This document shows positions 20,851 to 33,000 of a stretch of DNA of 64,000 nucleotides, one piece after another. This stretch comes from Tenrec ecaudatus (lineage: Eukaryota; Chordata; Mammalia; Afrosoricida; Tenrecidae), in the NCBI RefSeq assembly GCF_050624435.1, contig NW_027459225.1:1-64000 (forward strand), read 5' to 3'. The translations under genes and the position numbers were made by a program. Each line of letters starts with the position of its first letter. Position 1 is the stretch's first letter. Below the pieces are notes generated by a model. It searched no databases, had not been told where the DNA came from, and saw only the letters and a list, made by a program, of their open reading frames with translations.

Positions 20851-23800
20851 AGGGTGCGACAGACCTAGGGCGCCCCAGCCCTCAGGCTTTGGGAGCCCCA
20901 GGCCTGGGGCACGCCAGCCCTTAGGATTTGCGAGCCCCAGGCCTGGGGTGCCCCAGCCCTTCGGCTTAGGGAGCCCCAACTCGGGGGCGCCCCAGCCGTT
21001 AGGCTTTGGCAGCCCAAGCCTGGTACGACCCAGCCCTTAGGTTTTGGGAGCCAAAGCCTGGGACGCCCTAGCCCTTAGGCTTTTGGAGCCCCAGGTCTGG
21101 GGCGCCCCAACCCTTAGGCTTTGGAAGCCCCAGGCCTGGGGCTCCCCAGCCCTTAGGCTTTGGGAGCCCCAGGCCTGGTATGCTCCAGCCCTAAGGCTAA
21201 GGGAGCCCCAGGCCTTAGGCTTACGGAGCCCCTGGCCTGGGGCGCCCCAGCCCTTAGACTTTGGGAGCCCCTGGCCTGGGGCGCCCCACCCCTTAGACTT
21301 TGGGAGCCCCAGGCCAGGGGCGCCCCAGCCCTTAGGCTTTGGGAGCTCCAGGCCTGGGGCGCCCCCGCCCTTAGGCTTTGGGAGCCCCAGGCGTGGGGCT
21401 CCCCAGCCCTTAGGCTTTGGGAGCCCCATGCCTGGTATGCCCTAGCCCTTAGGCTTTTGGAGCCCCAGGCCAGCGGCGCCCCAGCCCTTAGGCTTTGGGA
21501 GCTCCAGGCCTGGGGTGCCCCAGCCCTTAAGATTTGGGAGCCCCAGGCTGGGACGCCCCAGCCCTTCGGCTTAGGGCGCGACAGACCTCGGGCGCCCCAT
21601 CCCTCAGGTTTTGGGAGCCCCAGGCCTGTGGCACGCCAGCCCTTAGGCTTTGGGAGTCCCAGGCCTGGGGCGCCCAAGCCCTTAGGCTTTGGGAGCCCCA
21701 GGTCAGGTACACCCCAGCCCTTAGGCTTACGGAGCCGCAGGCCTGGGGCACCACAGCCCTTAGGCTTTGGGCGCCCCAACCTAGGGCGCCCCAGCCCTTC
21801 GGCTTAGGCAGCCCCTGGCCTGGGGCGCCCCATCCCTTAGTCTTTGGGCGCCCCAGGCCGGGGGCGCCCCAGCCGTTAGGCTTTGGGAGCCCAAGCCTGG
21901 TGCGACACAGCCCTTAGGTTTTGGGAGCCCCAGGCCTGGGGCGCCCCAACCCTTAGGATTTGGGAGCCCAAGGCTGGGACGCCCCAGCCCATAGGTTTTG
22001 GGAGACCCAGGCCTGGGGCGCCCAGCCCTTAGGGTTTGAGAGCCCCAGGCTTGGGGCGCCCAAGCTCTTAGTCTTTGAGAGCCACAGGCCTGGGGCGCCC
22101 CAGCGCTTACGCTTAGGGAGCCCCAGGCCTGGGGGCACCCAGTCCTGCGGCTTAGGGAGTCCCAGGCCTGGGGCGTCCCAGCCCTTAGGCTTAGGGAGCC
22201 CCAGGCCTGGGGCGCCCCAGCCCTTCGGCTTAGGGTGCGACAGACCTAGGGCGCCCCAGCCCTCAGTCTTTGGGAGCCCCAGGCCTGGGGCACGCCAGCC
22301 CTTAGGCTGTGGGAGTCCCAGGCCTGGGGCGCCCAAGCCCTTAGGCTTTGGGAGCCCCATGCCTGGGGCGCCCCCGCCCTTAGGATTTGGGAGTCCCAGG
22401 CCTATGGCGCCCCAGCCCTTTGGCTTAGGGAGCCCCTGGCCTGGGGCGTCCCAGCCCTTAGGATTTGGGAGCCCCAGCCCGGGGGCTCCCCAGCCGTTAG
22501 GCTTTGGCAGCCGAAGCCTGGTGCGACCCAGCCCTTAGGTTTTGGGAGCCAAAGCCTGGGGCGCCCTAGCCTTTAGGCTTTGGAAGCCCCAGGCCTGAGG
22601 CGCCCCAACCCTTAGGATTTGGGAGCCCCAGGCTGGGACGCCCCAGCCCATAGGGTTTGGGAGCCCCAAGCCTGGGGCACCGAGCCCTTAGGCTTTGAGA
22701 GCCCCAGGCCAGGGGCGTCCCAGTCCTTAGGCTTAGGGAGCCCCAGGCCTGGGGCGCACCAGCCCTTATGCTGAGGGAGCCCATGGACAGGGACACCCCA
22801 GCCTTTCGGATTAGGGCACGCCAGGCCTCGGGCGCCCCAACCCTTAGGCTTTGGGAGCCCCAGGCCTGGTATGCCCCAGCCCTTAGGCTTAGGGAGCCCC
22901 AGGCCTTAGGCTTAGGGAGCCCCTGGCCTTAGGCTTAGGGAGCCCCTGGCCTGGGGCGCCCCAGCCCTTAGATTTTGGGAGCCCCAGGCCTGGGGCGCCC
23001 AGCTCTTCGGCTTAGGGAGCCCCAGGCCAGGGGCGTCCCAGTCCTTAGGCTTAGGGAGCCCCAGGCCTGGGGCGCACCAGCCCTTATGCTGAGGGAGCCC
23101 ATGGACAGGGACACCCCAGCCTTTCGGATTAGGGCACGCCAGGCCTAGGGCGCCCCAACCCTTAGGCTTTGGGAGCCCCAGGCCTGGTATGCCCCAGCCC
23201 TTAGGCTTAGGGAGCCCCAGGCCTTAGGCTTAGGGAGCCCCTGGCCTGGGGCGCCCCAGCCCTTAGATTTTGGGAGCCCCTTGCCTGGGGCGCCCCAGCC
23301 CTTAGACTTTGGGAGCCCCAAGACAGGGGCGCCCCAGCCCTTAGGCTTTGGGAGCTCCAGGCCTGGGGCGCCCCAGCCCTTAGGCTTTGGGAGCTCCAGG
23401 CCTGGGGCGCCCCAGGCCTTAGTCTTTGGGAGCCCCTGGTCTGGGGCGCCTTAACACTTAGGCTTTGGGAGCCCCACGCCGGGGCGCCCCAGCCCTTAGG
23501 TTTTGTGAGCCCTAGGCCTGGGGCGTCCCTGCCCTTAGGCTTTGGGAGCCCCAGGCCTGGGGCGCCCCAGCCCTTAGGCTTATGGAGACCCCGGCCGGGG
23601 TCGCCCCAGCCCTTCGGCTTTGGTAGCCCCAGGCCCTGGGCGCCCCAGCGCTTAGGCTTTGGGAGGCCCAGTCCTGGGGCGTCGCAGCCCTTAGGATTAG
23701 GGAGCCCCTGGCCTCGGGGCACCCAGCCCTTAGGTTTAGGGAGCCCCAGGCCTGAGGCGTCCCAGCACTTAGGCTTAGGGCGCCCCAGGCCTGATACGCC

Positions 23801-26800
23801 CCAGCCCTTAGTCGTAGGGAGCCCCGGCCTGGGGCGCCCCCGCCCTTAGACTTGGGGAGCCCCGGCCTGGGGCGCCCGCTCCCTTAGGCTTTGGGAGCCC
23901 TAGGCCTGGGGTGCCCCAGCCCTTAGGTTTTGGGAGCCCCAGGCCTGAGCGCCCAAGCCTTTAGGCTTTGGGAGCCCCAGGGCTGGGGCGCCCCAGCCCT
24001 TAGGGTTTGGGAGCCCCAGGTCTGGGGGGCCCCAGCCCTTAGGATTGTGGAGACCCAGGCTGGGACGCCCCAGCCCATAGGTTATGGGAGCCCCAAGCCT
24101 GCGGCCCCCAGCCCTTAGGCTGTAGGAGGCCCAGGCCTGGTACGCCCCAGCCCTTATGCTTAGGGAGCCCCTGGCCTGGGGCGCCCGAGCCCTTAGGCTT
24201 TGGGAGCCGCAGGCATGGGGAGCCCCAACCCATAGGTTTAGGGAGCCCTAGGACTGGGGCGCCCCAGCACTTAGGCTTAGGGAGCCCCAGTCCTGGGGCG
24301 CCCCAGCCCTTAGGCTTAGGGAGCCTCTGGCCTGGGGCGCCACAGCCCTTTGTTTTAGGGAGCCCCAGGCTTAGGGCACCCCAACCCTTAGGCTTTGGGA
24401 GCTCCAGGCTGTGGCGCCCCAGCCATTAGGTTTTGGGGGCCCCAGGCCTGGGGTCACCCAGGCCTTCGGCTTAGGGAGCCCCAGGCATGGGCGTCCCAGC
24501 CCTTCGGCTTTGGGAGCCCCAGGCCTGGGGCGCCCCAACGCTTAGGCTTTGGGAGCTCCAGGCCTGTGGCGCCCCAGCCATTAGGCTTTGGGAGCCCCAG
24601 GCCTTAGGTTTAGGGAGCCCCAGGCCAGGGGTGCCCCAGCCCTTAGGCTTAGGGAGCCTAAGGCCTGCGACGCCACCCCTTAGGCTTTTGGAGCCCCACG
24701 CCTGGGGCGCCCCAGCCCTTAGGCTTAGGGAGTCTCAGGCCTGGGGGCACCCAGCCCTTCGACTTAGGGTGCCCCAGGCCTGGGGCGTCCCAGCCCTTAG
24801 GCTTAGGGATCCCATACCCTGGGACGCCCCAGCCTTTAGGATAAGGGTGCCCCAGGCTTGGGGCACCCCAGCCCTTAGGCTTTGGGAGTCCCAGGCCTGG
24901 GGCTCCCCAGCCCTTAGGCTTTGGGAGCCCCAGGCCAGGTACGCCCCAGCCCTTAGGATAAGGGAGCCCCTGGCCTGGGGCGCCCCAGCCCTTAGGCTTT
25001 GGGTTCCCCAGGCCTGGGGCGCCCCTGCCCTTAGGCTTTGGTAGCCCCAGGCCTGGGGTGTACACGCCTTAGGATTTGGGAGCCCCAGCCCTGGGGCGCC
25101 CCAGCCCTTAGGCTTAGGGAGCCCAATCCTGCGATGCCCGAGACCTTAGGCTTAGGGAGCCCCAGGTCGGTGCTCACCAGTCCTTAGGCTTGGAAGACCC
25201 AGGCCGGTGCGCCCCAGCCCTTAGGCTTTGGGAGCCCCAGGCCTGTGGCGCCCAGCCCTTAGGCTTTGGGAGCCACAGGCCTGGGGCGCCCCAGCCATTA
25301 GGCTTAGGGAGCCCCAGGCCTGGGGGGACGCAGCTCTTTGGCTTAGGGAGCCCCAGGACTGGGGCGTCCCAGCCCTAAGGCTTAGGGAGCCCCAGGCGTG
25401 TGGCGCCCCAGCCGTTAGGTATTGGGTTTCCCAGACCTGGGGCGCCCCAACCCTTAAGTTTTGGGAGCACCAAGCCTGGACGCCCCAGCCCTTAGGCTTA
25501 GGGAGCCCCTGGCCTGGGGCGCCCCAGCCCTTAGGCTTTGGGAGCCCAAATCCTGGGTTTCCCCAACCCTTAGGCTTTGGGAGCCCAAGCCTGAAGCGCT
25601 CCAGCCCTTAGGCTTAAGGAGCCCCAAGCTGTGGCGCCACAGACCTTAGGCTTTGGGCGCCCCAGGCCTAGGGCGTCTGAGCCCTTCGCCATAAGGAGTA
25701 CCAGGCATGGGGTGCCCCAGCCCTTAGGCTTAGGGATCCCTGGCCTGGGGCGCCCCAGCCCTTAGGCTTTTGGAGCCCCTGGCCGGGGCGCCCGAGCCCT
25801 TAGACATTGGGAGCCCCAGGCAATGGGGCGCCCCAGCCCTTAGGCTTAGGAATCCCTGGCCTGGGGCGCCCCAGCCCTTAGGCTTTTGGAGCCCCTGGCC
25901 GGGGCGCCCCAGCCCTTAGACTTTGGGAGCCCCAGGCCTGGGGCGCCCCAGCCCTTAGGCTTTGGGAGCCCAAGCCTGGGGCGCCCCAGTTCTTAGGCTT
26001 TGGGAGCCCAAACCTTGGGGCACACCAGCCCTTAGACTTTGGGTGCCCCAGGCCTAGGGCGCCCCAGCCCTTCGGCTTAGGGAGCCCCAGGCATGGGGTG
26101 CCCGAGCCCTTAGGTTTAGGGAGCCCCTGGCCTAGGGCGCCTCAGCCCTTAGGCTTTGGGAGCCTCAGCCGGGGCGCCACAGCCCTTAGGCTTTGGCAGC
26201 CCCAGGCCTGGGGCACACCAGCGCTTAGGCTTTGGGAGCTCCAGGCCTGGGGCACCCCAGCCCTTAGGCTTTGGGAGCCCCAGGCCTGGGGGCACCCAGC
26301 CTTTCGGAGCCGCAAGCCTGGGGCTTCCCAGCCCTTAGGCATAGGGAGCCCCAGGCTTGGGGCGCCCCAGCCTTTAGGCTTAGGGAGTCCATGGCCTGAA
26401 ACGGCCCAGCCCTTTGGCTTAGGGCGCGACAGGCCTAGGGCGCCCCAGACCTTAGACTTTGGGAGCCCCAGGAATGGGGCACCCCAGCCCTTATGTTTTG
26501 GGAGCCCCAGGCCTGGGGCGCCCCAGCCCTTAGGCTTTGGGAGCCCCAGGCCTGGGGCGCTCCAGCCCTTAGGCTTAGGGAGCTCAAGGCCTGCGACGCC
26601 CTAGCCCATAGGCTTCGGGAGCCCAAGGCGTGCGACGCTCCAGCCCTTAGGCTTAGGGAGCTCAAGGCCTGCGACGCCCTAGCCCATAGGCTTCGGGAGC
26701 CCAAGGCCTGCGACGCCCCAGCCCTTAGGCTTTGGGAGCCCCAGGCCTGGAGGGACGCAGCTCTTCGGCTTAGGGAGCCCCAGGCCTGGGGCGTCCCAGC

Positions 26801-27044
26801 CCTAAGGCTTAGGGAGCCCCAGGCGTGTGGCGCCCCAGCCGTTAGGTATTGGGTTTCCCAGACCTGGGGCCCCCCAACCCTTAAGTTTTGGGAGCCCCAA
26901 GCCTGGACGCCCCAGCCCTTAGGCTTTGGGAGCCCCTGGACTGGGGCGCCCAAGCCCTTAGGCTTTGGGAGCCCCAATCCTGGGTTGCCCCAGCCCTTAG
27001 GCTTTGGGAGCCCCAGGCCTGGGACACCCCAGCCCTTAGGCTTA

Positions 27045-30000
27045 GGGAGCCCAAGGCCTGCGACGCCCCAGCCCTTACGCTTTGGGAGCCCAAAGCCTCA
27101 AGCGCCCCAGCCCTTAGGCTTTGGGAGCCCAACCCTGGGGCGCACAAGCCCTTAGGCTTTGGGAGCCCAAGCCAGAAGCGCCCCAGCCCTTAGGCTTAAG
27201 GAGCCCCAGGCTGTGGCGCCACAGCCCTTAGGCTTTGGGCGCCCCAGGCCTAGGGCGTCTGAGCCCTTCGCCATAAGGAGGACCAGGCCTGGGGTGCCCC
27301 AGCCCTTAGACTTAGGGATCCCTGGCCTGGGGCGCCCAACCCTTAGGCTTTTGGAGCCCCTGGCCGGGGCACCCCAGCCCTTAGACTTTGGGAGCCCCAA
27401 GCCTGGGGCGCCCCAGCCCTTAGGCTTTGGGAGCCCAAACCTTGGGGCGCACCAGCCCTTAGACTTTGGGAGCCCCAGGCCTGGGGCACCCCAGCACTTA
27501 GGCTTACAGAGCCCCTGGCCTGGGGAACACAGCCCTTAGGCTTTGGGTGCCCCAGGCCTAGGGTGCCCCACCCTTCGGCTTAGGGAACCCCAGGCCTGGG
27601 GCGCCCAAGCCCTTAGGTTTAGGGAGCCCCTGGCATGGGGCGCCTCGGTACTTTGGCTTTGCGAGCCCCACCGGGTCGACACAGCCCTTAGGCTTTGGGA
27701 GCCCCAGGCCTAGGGCGCCCCAGCGCTTAGGCTTTGGGAGCCCCACGCCTGGGGCGCCCCAGCCATTAGGCTTAGGGAGCTCCAGGCCTGGGGAGCCCCA
27801 GCCCTTAGGTTTTGGGAGCCCATGGCCTGGTATACCCCAGCCCTCAGGCTTAGGGAGCCCCTGGCCTGGGGCGCCGCAGCCCTTAGGCTTTGCGAGCCCC
27901 ACCGGGGCGACGCAGCCCTTAGGCTTTGGGAGCCCCCGGCCCTGGGCGCCCCAGCGCTTAGGCTTTGGGAGCCCCACGCCTGGGGGCACCCAGCCTTTCG
28001 GAGCCCCAGGCCTGGGGCTTCCCAGCCCTTAGGCATAGGGAGCCCCAGGCCTGGGGCGCCTAACCCTTAGGCTTAGGGAACCCATGGCCTGGGACGCCCC
28101 AGCCCTTCCGCTTAAGGCGCGACAGGCTTAGGTTGCCCCAGCCCTTAGGATTTGTGAGCCCCAGGAATGGGGCACCCCAGCCCTTAGGTTTGGGAGTCCC
28201 AAGCCTGGTACGCCCCAGCCCTTAGGTTTAGGGAGCCCCTGGCCTGGGGCGCCCCAGCCCTTAGGCTTTGGGAGCCCCAGGCCTGGGGCGACCCACCCAT
28301 TATGCTTAGGGTGCCCATGGCCTGGGACGCCCCAGCCCCTCGGCTTAGGGCGCGACAGTCCTAGGGTGCCCCAGCCCTTCGGCATAGGGAGCCCCAGGCC
28401 TGGTACGCCCCAGCCCTTAGGCTTAGGGAGCCCCAGGCCTGGGGCGCCCCAGCCCTTAGACTGGGAGCCCTAGCCCTGGCGCACCCCAGCCCTTAGGCTT
28501 TGGGAGCCCAAGCCCTGGGCGCCCCAGCACTTAGGCTTTGGAAGTCCCAGGCCTGGGGCTCCCCAGCCCTTAGGCTTAGGTAGCCCAAGCCTTGGGGCAC
28601 CCCAGCTCTTAGGCTTTGGGAGCCCCAGGCATGGGGCGCCCCAGCCCTTAGGCTTTGGGAGCACCAGTCTTGGGGTGCCCCAGCCCTTAGGCTTTGGAAG
28701 GCCCAGGTCTGTGGCCCCTCCAGCCCTTAGGTTTTGGGAGCCCCAGGCCTGGGGCGCCCTGCCCTTAGGCTTAGGGAGCCCCAGGCCTGGGGCTGCCCAA
28801 CCTTTAGGCTTAGGGAGCCCCAGCCCTGGGCGCCCCAGCTCTTAGGCTTAGGTAGCCCCAGGCCTGGGGTACCCCAGCTCTTGGGCTTTGGGAGCTCCAG
28901 ACCTGGGGCACTCCAGCCTTTTGGCTTAGGGAGCCCCAGGACTGGGAAGCACCAGCCCTTAGGCTTTGGGAGCCCCAGGCCTGTGGCGGCCCAGCCCTTA
29001 GGCTTAGGGAGCCCCAGGTCTTGGGCGCCCAGGCCTAGGCTTAGGGAGCCCCATGTTGGGGCGCTACATCCTTTAGGCTTAAGGAGGCCCAGGCTTGGGG
29101 TGCCGCAGCCCTTAGGATTTAGGAGCTCCAAACCTGCGGCACCCCAGCCATTAGGCTTAGGGAGCCCCACGTCTTGGGTGCCCCAGCCCTTAGGCTTAGG
29201 GAGCCTCGGCCTGGGGCGCCACAGCCCTTAGGATTTGGGAGCCCCAGGCCTGGGGCGCCCCAGCCTTAGGCTTTATGTGCCCCAGGCTTGGGGCGCCCCA
29301 ACCCTTAGGCTTTGGGAGCTTCAGTCCTGTGGCGCCCAAGCCCTTAGGCTTTAGGAACCCCAGGCCTGGCGGCACCCAGCCCTTAGGCTTAGGGAGCCCA
29401 TGGCCTGGGACGCCCCAGCCCTTCGGCTTAGGGCGCGACAGGCCTAGGGCGCCCCAGCCCTTAGGCTTTGGGAGTCCCAGGCCTGGGGAGCCCCAGCCCT
29501 TAGGTTTTGGGAGCCCATGGCCTGGTATACCCCAGCCCTTAGGCTTAGGGAGCCCCTGGCCTGGGGCGACACAGCCCTTAGGCTTTGGGAGCCCCAGGCC
29601 TAGGGCGTCCCAGCGCTTAGGCTTTGGGAGCCCCACGCCTGGGGCGCCCCAGCCCTTAGGCTTAGGGAGCTCCAGGCCTGGGGGCACCCAGCCTTTCGGA
29701 GCCCCAGGCCTGGGGCTTCCCAGCCCTTAGGCATAGGGAGCCCCAGGCCTGGGGCGCCCAACCCTTAGGCTTAGGGAACCCATGGCCTGGGACGTCCCAG
29801 CCCTTCCGCTTAAGGAGCGACAGGCTTAGGTTGCCCCAGCCCTTAGGCTTTGTGAGCCCCAGGAATGGGGCACCCCAGCCCTTAGGTTTGGGAGTCCCAA
29901 GCCTGGTACGCCCCAGCCCTTAGGTTTAGGGAGCCCCTGGCCTGGGGCGCCCCAGCCCTTAGGCTTTGGGAGCCCCAGGCCTGGGGCGCCCCAGCCATTA

Positions 30001-33000
30001 GGCTTAGGGAGCCCATGGCCTGGGACGCCCCAGCCCTTCGGCTTAGGGCGCGACAGTCCTAGGGTGCCCCAGCCCTTCGGCATAGGGAGCCCCAGACCTG
30101 GTACGCCCCAGCCCTTAGGCGTAGGGAGCCCCAGATCTGGGGCGCCCCAGCCCTTAGACTGGAAGCCCTAGCCCTGGGGCACCCCAGCCCTTAGGCTTTG
30201 GGAGCCCAAGCCCAGGGCGCCCCAGCACTTAGTCTTTGGAAGTCCCAGGCCTGGGGCGCCCCAGCCCTTAGGCTTAGGTAGCCCAGAGCCCTGGGGCACC
30301 CCAGCTCTTAGGCTTTGGGAGCCCCAGGCATGGGGCGCCCCAGCTCTTAGGCTTTGGGAGCACCAGTCTTGGGGTGCCCCAGCCCTTAGGCTTTGGAAGG
30401 CCCAGGTCTGCGGCCCCCACAGCCCTTAGGTTTTGGGAGTCCCAGGCCTGGGGCGCCCTGCCCTTAGGCTTAGGAAGCCCCAGGCCTGGGGCGGCCCTAC
30501 CTTTAGGCTTAGGGAGCCCCAACCCTGGGCGCCCCAGCCCTTCCTCTTAAGTCGCGACAGGCTTAGGTTGCCCCAGGTCTTGGGCTTTGGGAGCTCCAGG
30601 AATGGGGCACTCCAGCCTTTTGGCTTAGGGAGCCCCAGAACTGGGAAGCACCAGCCCTTAGGTTTAGGGAGCCCCAGGCCTGGGGCGCCCCAGCCATTAG
30701 GCTTAGGGAGCCCATGGCCTGGGACGCCCCAGCCCTTCGGCTTAGGGCGTGACAGTCCTAGGGTGCCCCAGCCCTTCGGTATAGGGAGCCCCAGGCCTGG
30801 TACGCCCCAGCCCTTAGGCTTAGGGAGCCCCAGGCCTGGGGCGCCCCAGCCCTTAGACTGGGAGCCCTAGCCCTGGGGCACCCCAGCCCTTAGGCTTTGT
30901 GAGCCCAAGCCCTGGGCGCCCCAGCACTTAGGCTTTGGAAGTCCCAGGCCTGGGGCGTCCCAGCCCTTAGGCTTAGGTAGCCCAAGCCCTGCGGCACCCC
31001 AGCTCTTAGGCTTTGGGAGCCCCAGGCATGGGGCGCCCCAGCCCTTAGGCTTTGGGAGCACCAGTCTTGGGGTGCCCCAGCCCTTAGGCTTTGGAAGGCC
31101 CAGGTCTGCGGCCCCCCCAGCCCTTAGGTTTTGGGAGTCCCAGGCCTGGGGCGCCCTGCCCTTAGGCTTAGGAAGCCCCAGGCCTGGGGCGGCCCTACCT
31201 TTAGGCTTAGGGAGCCCCAGCCCTGGGCGCCCCAGCCCTTCCTCTTAAGTCGCGACAGGCTTAGGTTGCCCCAGGTCTTGGGCTTTGGGAGCTCCAGGAA
31301 TGGGGCACTCCAGCCTTTTGGCTTAGGGAGCCCCAGAACTGGGAACCACCAGCCCTTAGGCTTTGGGAGCCCCAGTCCTGGGGCGCCCCAGCCATTAGGC
31401 TTAGGGAGCCCATGGCCTGGGACGCCCCAGCCCTTCGGCTTAGGGCGTGACAGTCCTAGGGTGCCCCAGCCCTTCGGCATAGGGAGCCCCAGGCCAGGTA
31501 CGCCCCAGCCCTTAGGCTTAGGGAGCCCCAGGCCTGGGGCGCCCCAGCCCTTAGACTGGGAGCCCTAGCCCTGGCGCACCCCAGCCCTTAGGCTTTGGGA
31601 GCCCAAGCCCTGGGCGCCCCAGCACTTAGGCTTTGGAAGTCCCAGGCCTGGGGCGCCCCAGCCCTTAGGCTTAGGTAGCCCAAGCCCTGGGGCACCCCAG
31701 CTCTTAGGCTTTGGGAGCCCCAGGCATGGGGCGCCCCAGCCCTTAGGCTTTGGGAGCACCAGTCTTGGGGTGCCCCAGCCCTTAGGCTTTGGAAGGCCCA
31801 GGTCTGCGGCCCCCCCAGCCCTTAGGTTTTGGGAGCCCCAGGTCTGGGGCACCCTGCCCTTAGGCTTAGGGAGCCCCAGGCCTGGGGCGGCCCAACCTTT
31901 AGGCTTAGGGAGCCCCAGCCCTGGGCGCCCCAGCTCTTAGGCTTAGGTAGCCCCAGACCTGGGGTACCCCAGCTCTTGGGCTTTGGGAGCTCCAGACCTG
32001 GGGCACTCCAGCCTTTTGGCTTAGGGAGCCCCAGGACTGGGAAGCACCAGCCCTTAGGCTTTGGGAGCCTCAGGCCTGTGGCGCCCCAGCCCTTAGGCTT
32101 AGGGAGCCCCAGGTCTTGGGCGCCCAGGCCTAGGCTTAGGGAGCCCCAGGTTGGGGCGCTACATCCTTTAGGCTTAAGGAGGCCCAGGCTTGGGGTGCCG
32201 CAGCCCTTAGGATTTGGGAGCTCCAACCCTATGGCACCCCAGCCATTAGGCTTAGGGAGCCCCACGCCTTGGGCGCCCCAGCCCTTAGGCTTAGGGAGCC
32301 TCGGCCTGGGTTGGGGCGCCACAGCCCTTAGGATTTGGGAGCCCCAGGCCTGGGGCGCCCCAGCCTTAGGCTTTAGGTGCCCCAGGCTTTGGGCGCCCCA
32401 ACCCTTAGGCTTTGGGAGCTTCAGTCCTGTGGCGCCAAGCCCTTAGGCTTTGGGAGCCCCAGGCCTGGGAGCACCCAGCCCTTAGGCTTTGGGAGCCCAT
32501 GGCCTGGGACGCCCCAGCCCTTCGGCTTAGGGTGCGACAGGCCTAGGGCGCCCCAGCCCTTAGGCTTTGGGAGTCCCAGGCCTGGGGAGCCCCAGCCCTT
32601 AGGTTTTGGGAGCCCATGGCCTGGTATACCCCAGCCCTTAGGCGTAGGGAGCCCCTGGCCTGGGGCGCCGCAGCCCTTAGGCTTTGCGAGCCCCACCGGG
32701 GTGACACAGCCCTTAGGCTTTGGGAGTTCCAGACCAAGGCGCCACAGCCCTTAGGCTGGGAGTCCCAGGCCTGGTACGCCCCAGCCCTTAGGCTTAGGGA
32801 GCACCTGGCCTGGGGCGCCCCAGCCCTTAGGTTGTGGGAGCCCTAGGCCTGGGGCGCCTCTTCCCTTTGGCTTTTGGAGCCCCAGGCCTGGGGCGCCCCA
32901 GCCCTTAGGCTTTGGGTGCCCCAGCCCTTAGGCTTTGGGAGCTCCAGGCCTGTGGCTCCCCAGCCCTTATGCTTTGAGAGCCCCAGGCCTAGGGGCACCC